DNA of 64,000 nt. Origin: a bacterium SCSIO 12741. Lineage in GTDB: Bacteria; Bacteroidota; Bacteroidia; Flavobacteriales_G; Salibacteraceae. Below the pieces are notes generated by a model. That model ran no database searches, was not told where the DNA came from, and saw nothing but the letters and a program-made list of their open reading frames with translations. The stretch lies in NCBI GenBank assembly GCA_024398055.1, contig CP073749.1, forward strand, positions 2,790,594 to 2,854,593. The letters are read 5' to 3'. A program made the position numbers and the translations under genes. The stretch's first letter is position 1, and each line of letters begins with the position of its first letter. Of the stretch, positions 57,497 through 64,000 are shown in pieces.

Positions 57497-60400
57497 CCAT
57501 TACCGATGCCAACAACTGTAGTCGTGATACCGTTTACACCGTTACTCAACCTGCTACGAACATTGCACTCAATGTAACCACGACCAAAGACATTCTCTGT
57601 AAAGGAGACAGCACCGGATTGATCCAGGTACAATCTACCGGCGGTACCGGAACGCACACTTATTTGTGGAATGATTACCAGAATCAAACCGATAATCGGG
57701 CGATTGATCTACCTGTAGGAGCCTATCAATTGGTGGTAACCGATTCTAACGGATGTAAAGACAGTATTTCACATACCCTTAGCGAGCCAGTTCAGGCGCT
57801 GAGTGTATCGATAACGCAAACCGTAGATCCACTTTGTGCCACCGATACTATTGGCTCGGCCACGGTAACTGCAAATGGTGGAACAGGAACATACACCTAC
57901 CTGTGGAACGATAACCACCTTCAAAATACAGCTAAGGCATCGTCGCTATTGCCAGGAGCTTATCAAGTGACTGTAACTGATGCCAATGGATGTTTCGATA
58001 CAGCCATGACAACCTTAACCGCTTTAGATACCCTGGACGCAACCTTTACGCTCAGCAAAGACGTGTTCTGTAATCGCGATGCTCAAATCACGCTTTCAGG
58101 AGGTCCTAACAGCAGTGGTGTATTCGCCGGATCGGGAGTGAGTGGTACCAACTTCAATCCTCAGCTGGTTTCTCCAGGGCAATACGTCATTAGCTATACC
58201 CGCACCTTGAGAGTGTGTACCGCTGTGGCACGGGATACCTTGTTGGTCAATGCCAATCCAGTAGCTTCCCTCAGCAACATTGACTTTATCTGTAACAATA
58301 CGCCTGCCTTTACCTTGAATCAAGGTCTTCCTAAGTCAGGAATCTACTGGGGAACACAAGTTACCGGAGATAGCCTCTATACGCCATCCACTGTAGCTGC
58401 TAACGACACGATTTACTACGAATACACCGATGCCAACGGATGTAAGGATACAACTAGCAAAATTGTAGAAGTGAACTCAGCTCCAACGGTTGCCTTTGCA
58501 TCCATGGCTGACATCTGTTTGGATACGGTTCCAATGACATTATCTCAAGGAACACCGGCAACAGGTGTAGCCGGAACCGGAGTATACTCAGGTACTGGAG
58601 TGGCTACCGGACAATTCTTCCCAGCGGTTTCCGGAGTAGGAACCCATACCTTGAATTATACTTATACCGATACAAACCAATGTTCGGATTCGGCTACGAC
58701 TACGCTTACCGTAAACGCATTGCCAATTTTGGTAACCGACACCTTAGCCGATGTATGTGTAAATGGTAACTCGGTTAGCTTAAACAAGATTACGCCTGCA
58801 GGTGGAGTTTATAGCGGCTCTGCTGCAGTATCCGGTACTACATTCGATCCGGCTGTAGCAGGGGTAGGAAGTTTCCAAATCAATTACCAATATACCGATG
58901 GCAATGGATGTGAGGCTGATACCGTTCAGTCCATTACTGTTCGTCCTAAACCAGTCGTAACCTTTAGCACACCACCTGCAGTTTGTGTGGATGTAGACAC
59001 CTTCTCCTTGAATCAAGGATTGCCATTTGGTGGATATTACCGTGGTGCCGGTGTTCAAGGCGATAGCTTGAAATTCTATCCAAAAGATGCGGGCACAGGT
59101 TCTCATACCTTGACTTATGTAAGCGAGAATGTATTTGGCTGTATCGATTCGATTACGGCAACTCAAGTGGTTGACACTTTGCCCGTCGTTGGATTTACGC
59201 AGTCTCTTGGAGATCACTGTGTATCGGTAGGGGATGTGAAAATTGGATTTGGATTCCCAGCCTCGGCAGGAAATGGAATCTATTCTGGTAATGCCATTAC
59301 CGCAGATACCTTTAATACCTTGGTTGCTCAGCCGGGTGACCATGCCGTGAGATACACCTTTACGGATAACAACGGTTGTACTTCTTCGGTCGATTCCATC
59401 ATTCACGTAGATACTTTACCAGTCGTTTCCATGACGACCTTGAGTCCGGTTTGTGCAGATGAGCCATCCTTTGGTTTAACCGGAGGTAATCCAGTAGGAG
59501 GTAGCTTCAACGGAAACGGAGTGACTTCAGGACAATTTGATGCGGCCTCGGTTGGTTCGGGTAACTATACGATTAACTACACCTATACCGATGGTAACGG
59601 TTGTGTGGATAGCGCAAACCAAATGCAGGTGGTTAATCCACTTCCAGTGGTTAGTTTGAGTCTTCCTCAAGATACTTTCTGTCAAAACGAGTCAGCTTCG
59701 ATTTTGAGCGGTGGTGCTCCATCAGGAGGATCTTATTATGGAGACGGAGTATTTAGCGGAACCTTCTTCCCAGATACGGTTACGGTAGGCACAGATACCA
59801 TTTTCTATACCTATACCAACAACAACGGCTGTACTGCTGAAGACACCAATTTGGTGACCGTTAAAGACATTCCACACTTCAATTGGAATGCGACAGCTAC
59901 CCATGAATTCTGTATTTCTGAATTGGATTATACCCTCGATCAGGTGGATGGAAAATCCGGAACCGGTCAGGGATGGTACCTTGGAAGTGGTGTTATTGAT
60001 AGCGCTAAATTCCGTCCGGATTCAGCCGGGGCTGGAACCCATAATATCCAGTTCTTCTACGAAGACAATGGCTGTATCAACGACACTTCTTTTGCACTCC
60101 TCGTGAAGCCGCTACCTATTGTGACCCTTTCGGCTCAGAATGCGGTTTGCTCCAATGGAATTTCCTTTAACCTATCAGGTGGTACTCCGGTAGGAGCAGG
60201 AGGAAGCTACAGTGGACCTGGAGTATCGAGCGGGGTATTTGATCCTGCGGTTGCAACTGCCGGGACCCATACAATTACCTATACCTACACGGATCCAAAT
60301 TCCAATTGTGTGGATAGCGCATCCTCAACGATTGAGGTTTATGCTAAGCCCGTTGTACTTCCTTCAACACCGAGCATTATTGCTGAGGCTTGTTCTGGAG

Positions 60401-63400
60401 ATGGTATCGACACTTTACGCTTTGGATCTACTCAAACTGCTGCGGGTGGATCAGCCTTCTACTTGGGTAACGGGGTGACCGATAGCATTTTTGATCCGGT
60501 ATTGGCTGGAACGGGAATGCATCAACTTCAATACATCCATGTTGATTCAAATTCTTGTAGCGATACCGCTACGGTTTACTACCGAGTCAATCCAAATCCA
60601 GTGGCTTCCTTGTCCAGTTTGGCATCCGTATGTACCAACGATGGTTACCTGATATTGAATCAAGGTTCGGCCTTTAGCCTGAATGGTAATGCTTCCGAAG
60701 AATATTCCTTTACCGGACCTAAAGACACGACCTACGGACAGAGAGATACCTTCCACATCGGACTGTATCCAACCGGTAACTATCAGGTGACTTACCGTTT
60801 CGAAGACAACAAAGGTTGTGCGGATTCGTCGAGCCAGCTCTTTACCATTCATGATAAACCATCGGTTGCGTTTGACACCATTTTCTCTACTGATGCACTT
60901 GGAGACCTTGGATTTGACCTGTTCTGTAACAACACGGGTGGTGTAATCTTAACCCAAGGCAGACCAAATTCTGGTGGAACCGGAACTTACTTCAGTTCAT
61001 CCAGTGCTTTGTTGGGTAACACATTCTACCCTCAGTTTGCCACCCCTGGAGTGGTTACCTTGAACTACATGTTCACCGATCAGAACAATTGTTCGGATAC
61101 CGTTTCCAGAGATGTTCGCATTAAAGAAGCTCCTGAAGTAATCTTAACTTCTCCAAGAACGCTTTGTGCCAGTGACTCGATTCTGAACCTTGATCTGGAT
61201 TCTGTTACCGGAGGTTTGGGTTATGGAATGTACTCGGGAACCGGTGTAGTTAACGATTCGGTATTTGTGGTAGATTCCGCTGGAATTGGGACCCACCTGA
61301 TCAAATTCCACTACTACGATACCACGCATGCTTTTGCTTGTGTGGATAGTGCAAGTCGCAATATTTCAGTCCGTCCTAAACCGACTATGTTGATGCAGGC
61401 TGCACCAGAATTCTGCTTGAACGATCGTGCTCAATTATCCTTCGGATTGCCAGGTGGTGGTCTATACTTAGATTCCACTGGAACCGTCATTGATCCTGAT
61501 TCGACCAACTATTTTGATGCTGGTCAGTTTGGAGAAGGAAAACACAAAGTATTCTACCAGTACACCGATCAATTTGGATGTACCGATACCCTTTCTGATT
61601 CCATCACGGTATTACCGCTTCCGGAAGTTACGCTCAATATGGCTGATCCGGTAGCCTGTATCGATGAGAATACCGTGGAGTTGAACGAAGGATTGCCCGC
61701 AGGCGGAAGCTATAACGGTAGTGGAATATTCCAGGATAAAATGTATACAGTGACTGCTGGAGTAGGACAGCACATCATTCAATACACTTACACCGACTCC
61801 AACTGGTGTAGCAATTTGGCCGAAGACACCTTGACTATTGTGGCGAACCCGGTTTTCGCGGTAAGCCCAGACATCTCGATCTGTAAAGGTCAGCGTGTAA
61901 CCCTTGGAGCTACCGGTTTAGGAGCTCGTTCGGTATATTCCTGGAGCAACGGCGTTAGTTCGGATACCATTACTGTTGGGCCAGCTCAAACCACGCAATA
62001 CCAGGTGATGGGAACAGATTCCAACAATTGTTCTTCTGAGAAAACAGTGGAAGTAATCGTTAATCCATCCATGGTGCTCGTTACATCAGCTCAGGATGCC
62101 GATTGTGGTGACAACAATGGAGCGGCTACCGTTTCCGTAAATGGAGGGTTGCCACCTTACAACTACTTCTGGACCAATGGTAGCACCACGACCAATACCA
62201 GCGGATTGCCTGCCGGTATCTATCAAGTGACCGTTACGGATGACAACTCCTGTACAGAAGATGCCACGATTATTATCAAAGACAAGTCAAACACAACCAT
62301 TACACTTGATCAGATTGTAGACCCACTTTGTCATGGATCGAATGATGGAAGCATCAACATTACAATCAATGGATCGGCATCCAACATCGCTTGGTCGAAT
62401 GGAGAAACTACCGAAGACGTTAGCGGACTGACCGCTGGTAAGCACATCGTTTCGGTGATTGATGAAGATGGCTGTCAACTATTCGAAACCTATCTATTAG
62501 GGGAGCCTGATCCAATATCTATTCAGACCTTGACCAGAGATCCTTCGTGTGGATCAAGCAACGGTCTTGCCGTGGCTACTGCAGGTGGTGGAGCAGGTGG
62601 CTTTAACTACAACTGGACGGGCGGAAGCACGGTTGATAGCTTGAAAAATGCGGCGGCCGGAATTTACACGGTTACGGTAATCGATGCTAACAATTGCGAA
62701 GACAGCATCCAGGTTGCCCTAAGCGATTCAGGAGCACCAAACATTGATCTGATCCGAATCTTGCCAACGGAATGTAAAGCTCAGGATGGAGAGATTGAAA
62801 TTGTGATTGGTACCGATACGCTACAATCGCTGACCTGGACCAATGGAGATACAACAGAACTTATTACCCAATTGGCGGCTGGACAATACGAAGTGACAGC
62901 AACAGACACTTCTGGTTGTAAGGCGGTAAGAACTTACGAGGTAGAAATGATCGATCCGGTTGCGCCCGAGATTTGTATGGTCACTTACGACACAGCGAGC
63001 GGATATGTAACGGTATTGTGGAATGACCTGAGCAAATACGAAAATGTACGCGTTTTGACCGAAGGATTAGCCACTAAAGATCTTTACTTACTGAGTACCG
63101 AAAACTCTACAACTACCATGTTGGTTGATTCGTCGTCTTCCTTCGCAGCGAAGTCATACACCTACGCCTTACAAGTAGAAGATAGCTGTGGTCAGTTGTC
63201 AGAAGCAGGTCAGGTTCACCGCTCCATGTATTTGAATGGAACCATCGATCAGCAAGGAAAAATTTCCCTGGAATGGTCTCACTATGTAGGGGCACCAGTT
63301 GGCGATTATGAGATTTATCGAGTGACTCCAGGTGGAGGTACGCAGCAGATTGGAACCGTTGCCTGGCCGATTAAGACTTACGAGATTACCCGCGAAAACT

Positions 63401-63795
63401 TTGAGGAAACTTCTATCAGATACTTTGTTCGTGCAGCCTTGTTAAACGGATGCGACAACGATCCTTTTGATGGATACACCTATTCCAACTTCTCTGCCGA
63501 TTTCGGCTCCTTCAACATTTTTACCCCTGAAGTGGAATTACTTCAGGAGTTCAGAATCTATCCGAACCCTACAAACGGGGCTTTCTTTATCGAGTTTACC
63601 ACCCTGCGATCTGAAGATGTCAGCATTGAGATCATGGACAGCCGGGGCCGAATGGTATTTGAGCGTAGTTGGAACAATGTATCCGGAGCATTCCGCGAAC
63701 CAGTTGACCTTACAGGTGTGGCTGTAGGAGTGTATCAGCTTAGAGTGAAAACCGATGGAGAATTAAAAGTTCGCAAGATTCAGGTGCAGAAGTGA
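57277..63795 (+). CDS. Giant surface protein, part 4: SprB-like and Ig-like repeats, T9SS sorting domain
   Basis: 2172 residues as given; the in-frame homologous sequence begins near 57361 (GDSTATITLAG). Order: three SprB-like repeats (C.GDSTG, Y.YLWND); about 16 Ig-like repeats of roughly 75-80 residues with VC...GG.Y.G.GV...G.H.I.YTYTD.NGC; a PKD-like repeat; four more SprB-like repeats (WTNG, AG.Y.VTVTD); an Fn3-like segment (TYDTASGYVTVLWND); and a C-terminal type A T9SS sorting domain (FRIYPNPTNGAFFIEF ... GVYQLRVKT). The sorting domain directs export and anchoring at the outer surface. The stop TGA shares a base with the ATG of the next gene. The SprB resemblance suggests a role in adhesion or gliding. 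Confidence 0.92.
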   Translation: MCEQRCHPYRHLAGSGIPGFCFQRVVSGDSTATITLAGQRGLPGYNFSWGAGVQSRSTGNLEAYGLPAGTFQVTITDANNCSRDTVYTVTQPATNIALNVTTTKDILCKGDSTGLIQVQSTGGTGTHTYLWNDYQNQTDNRAIDLPVGAYQLVVTDSNGCKDSISHTLSEPVQALSVSITQTVDPLCATDTIGSATVTANGGTGTYTYLWNDNHLQNTAKASSLLPGAYQVTVTDANGCFDTAMTTLTALDTLDATFTLSKDVFCNRDAQITLSGGPNSSGVFAGSGVSGTNFNPQLVSPGQYVISYTRTLRVCTAVARDTLLVNANPVASLSNIDFICNNTPAFTLNQGLPKSGIYWGTQVTGDSLYTPSTVAANDTIYYEYTDANGCKDTTSKIVEVNSAPTVAFASMADICLDTVPMTLSQGTPATGVAGTGVYSGTGVATGQFFPAVSGVGTHTLNYTYTDTNQCSDSATTTLTVNALPILVTDTLADVCVNGNSVSLNKITPAGGVYSGSAAVSGTTFDPAVAGVGSFQINYQYTDGNGCEADTVQSITVRPKPVVTFSTPPAVCVDVDTFSLNQGLPFGGYYRGAGVQGDSLKFYPKDAGTGSHTLTYVSENVFGCIDSITATQVVDTLPVVGFTQSLGDHCVSVGDVKIGFGFPASAGNGIYSGNAITADTFNTLVAQPGDHAVRYTFTDNNGCTSSVDSIIHVDTLPVVSMTTLSPVCADEPSFGLTGGNPVGGSFNGNGVTSGQFDAASVGSGNYTINYTYTDGNGCVDSANQMQVVNPLPVVSLSLPQDTFCQNESASILSGGAPSGGSYYGDGVFSGTFFPDTVTVGTDTIFYTYTNNNGCTAEDTNLVTVKDIPHFNWNATATHEFCISELDYTLDQVDGKSGTGQGWYLGSGVIDSAKFRPDSAGAGTHNIQFFYEDNGCINDTSFALLVKPLPIVTLSAQNAVCSNGISFNLSGGTPVGAGGSYSGPGVSSGVFDPAVATAGTHTITYTYTDPNSNCVDSASSTIEVYAKPVVLPSTPSIIAEACSGDGIDTLRFGSTQTAAGGSAFYLGNGVTDSIFDPVLAGTGMHQLQYIHVDSNSCSDTATVYYRVNPNPVASLSSLASVCTNDGYLILNQGSAFSLNGNASEEYSFTGPKDTTYGQRDTFHIGLYPTGNYQVTYRFEDNKGCADSSSQLFTIHDKPSVAFDTIFSTDALGDLGFDLFCNNTGGVILTQGRPNSGGTGTYFSSSSALLGNTFYPQFATPGVVTLNYMFTDQNNCSDTVSRDVRIKEAPEVILTSPRTLCASDSILNLDLDSVTGGLGYGMYSGTGVVNDSVFVVDSAGIGTHLIKFHYYDTTHAFACVDSASRNISVRPKPTMLMQAAPEFCLNDRAQLSFGLPGGGLYLDSTGTVIDPDSTNYFDAGQFGEGKHKVFYQYTDQFGCTDTLSDSITVLPLPEVTLNMADPVACIDENTVELNEGLPAGGSYNGSGIFQDKMYTVTAGVGQHIIQYTYTDSNWCSNLAEDTLTIVANPVFAVSPDISICKGQRVTLGATGLGARSVYSWSNGVSSDTITVGPAQTTQYQVMGTDSNNCSSEKTVEVIVNPSMVLVTSAQDADCGDNNGAATVSVNGGLPPYNYFWTNGSTTTNTSGLPAGIYQVTVTDDNSCTEDATIIIKDKSNTTITLDQIVDPLCHGSNDGSINITINGSASNIAWSNGETTEDVSGLTAGKHIVSVIDEDGCQLFETYLLGEPDPISIQTLTRDPSCGSSNGLAVATAGGGAGGFNYNWTGGSTVDSLKNAAAGIYTVTVIDANNCEDSIQVALSDSGAPNIDLIRILPTECKAQDGEIEIVIGTDTLQSLTWTNGDTTELITQLAAGQYEVTATDTSGCKAVRTYEVEMIDPVAPEICMVTYDTASGYVTVLWNDLSKYENVRVLTEGLATKDLYLLSTENSTTTMLVDSSSSFAAKSYTYALQVEDSCGQLSEAGQVHRSMYLNGTIDQQGKISLEWSHYVGAPVGDYEIYRVTPGGGTQQIGTVAWPIKTYEITRENFEETSIRYFVRAALLNGCDNDPFDGYTYSNFSADFGSFNIFTPEVELLQEFRIYPNPTNGAFFIEFTTLRSEDVSIEIMDSRGRMVFERSWNNVSGAFREPVDLTGVAVGVYQLRVKTDGELKVRKIQVQK
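58040..61860 (+). repeat. Sixteen tandem Ig-like repeats
   Basis: Units of about 225-270 bases each begin with a Cys (VC, FC, IC) and carry GGxYxGxGV, a GxHxIxYxYTD strand and NGC with a second Cys, then a linker ending xPxV. The Cys pair probably forms an intradomain disulfide in the oxidising cell exterior. Protein identity between units is modest, so they are older than the LamG-cadherin duplication. Confidence 0.8.
63537..63792 (+). other. T9SS type A C-terminal sorting domain
   Basis: The last 85 codons encode FRIYPNPTNGAFFIEF, IEIMDSRGRMVFE, GVYQLRVKT and a Lys-rich end. This is the TIGR04183-like signal recognised by the PorU/PorV machinery of the type IX secretion system. Confidence 0.9.
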
Positions 63796-64000
63796 TGAAG
63801 AGAGGATTCAGGCAAATAGCAATTTTATGGAGCGTAATTCTTCTTGGGTTAGGAGGAAGTCTACAGGCTGAAAATGGATGGCTTTCCGCTCCTTTACCTA
63901 CCTGCTCCTTTTCACCGGGAATAATTCCATCCAAGGGTTTTATTTGCGAAGGAGACACCGTTACGCTCACAGCAAATACCGGTAACTATACCTATCAATG
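63795..64000 (+). CDS. Secreted protein with Ig/PKD-like start, partial (runs off window)
   Basis: The ATG at 63795 overlaps the giant gene stop (TGATG), which suggests translational coupling. The first 68 codons give MKRGFRQIAILWSVILLGL, a signal peptide ending LQA, then ICEGDTVTLTANTGNYTYQ. The last stretch resembles the PKD-like ICKGQRVTLGATG unit of the giant protein. It may be another T9SS-exported surface protein working with the giant one; the rest is beyond the window. Confidence 0.75.
   Translation, partial: MKRGFRQIAILWSVILLGLGGSLQAENGWLSAPLPTCSFSPGIIPSKGFICEGDTVTLTANTGNYTYQ

Larger units (their letters stand above)
31765..63795 (+). other. Reconstructed single giant gene (about 10,677 residues, three frame breaks)
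   Basis: The four parts overlap end to start, each step is a change of -1, and each lies at a G5 run. Adding one G to each of the three runs gives 32,034 bases, exactly 10,678 codons including the stop. There is then a single signal peptide at the start and a single T9SS sorting domain at the end; parts 2-4 have no signal peptide, and parts 1-3 no sorting domain. The pieces are therefore one protein split by indels, not four genes. Confidence 0.85.

Noticed and set aside
34675..61860. Regular DNA repetition that might suggest a CRISPR array or tandem mobile elements
   Set aside because: Unit lengths are 0.2-1.3 kb, coding is continuous, and variation follows codons. There are no short identical repeats with unique spacers and no transposase.

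Overview
The window reads as a chromosomal segment of a member of the Bacteroidota, most likely a marine-type Flavobacteriales. Evidence: promoter boxes of the Bacteroidota form TAnnTTTG, a V-type ATPase operon of the Bacteroidota kind (E, DUF2764, A, B, D, I, K), Omp28-like and DUF2007 proteins, an rsfS-ftsH-cdsA-psd cluster, and a giant secreted protein ending in a type IX secretion (T9SS) sorting domain with SprB-like repeats. I saw no rRNA, tRNA, CRISPR array, insertion sequence or prophage.

Layout. 1-31.6 kb is a compact housekeeping region: cinA and rpmB; a lipoprotein and a TPR histidine kinase; an RNA methyltransferase with a beta-barrel protein; a TolA-like Ala/Glu/Lys-rich protein; the minus-strand run folE-cysS-dcd-yidD; two small envelope proteins; and a long minus-strand run from DinB/GNAT/zinc-ribbon genes back to the V-ATPase operon. 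A TlpA-like thioredoxin, psd-cdsA-DUF2007-ftsH-rsfS, birA, an SRPBCC protein, pyrE and a NUDIX hydrolase follow. Genes are tightly packed, with many 1-13 base overlaps.

31.7-63.8 kb is one enormous locus. Four overlapping plus-strand reading frames (31765-42288, 42255-44588, 44570-57496, 57277-63795) are best read as a single protein of about 10,677 residues, interrupted by three single-base losses, each inside a run of five G. Its order is: signal peptide; extremely Gly-rich segment; right-handed beta-helix; 21 LamG-like domains alternating with cadherin-like (and some HYR-like) repeats; a few SprB-like repeats; about 16 Cys-paired Ig-like repeats; SprB-like repeats again; an Fn3-like segment; T9SS type A sorting domain. 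A further secreted-protein gene starts on its stop codon (63795) and runs off the window.

Two minus-strand genes show the same defect: V-ATPase subunit I is split at a C5 run, and the beta-barrel gene at 6028 has its best start out of frame across a C4 run. All five apparent frameshifts are repaired by adding one G (plus strand) to a G run. This points to homopolymer under-calling in the assembly, although true G-tract slippage cannot be excluded.

Functionally the most informative points are the giant surface protein, the complete set of Na+-ligand residues in the V-ATPase proteolipid (predicting a sodium pump), and the recent module duplication inside the giant gene.
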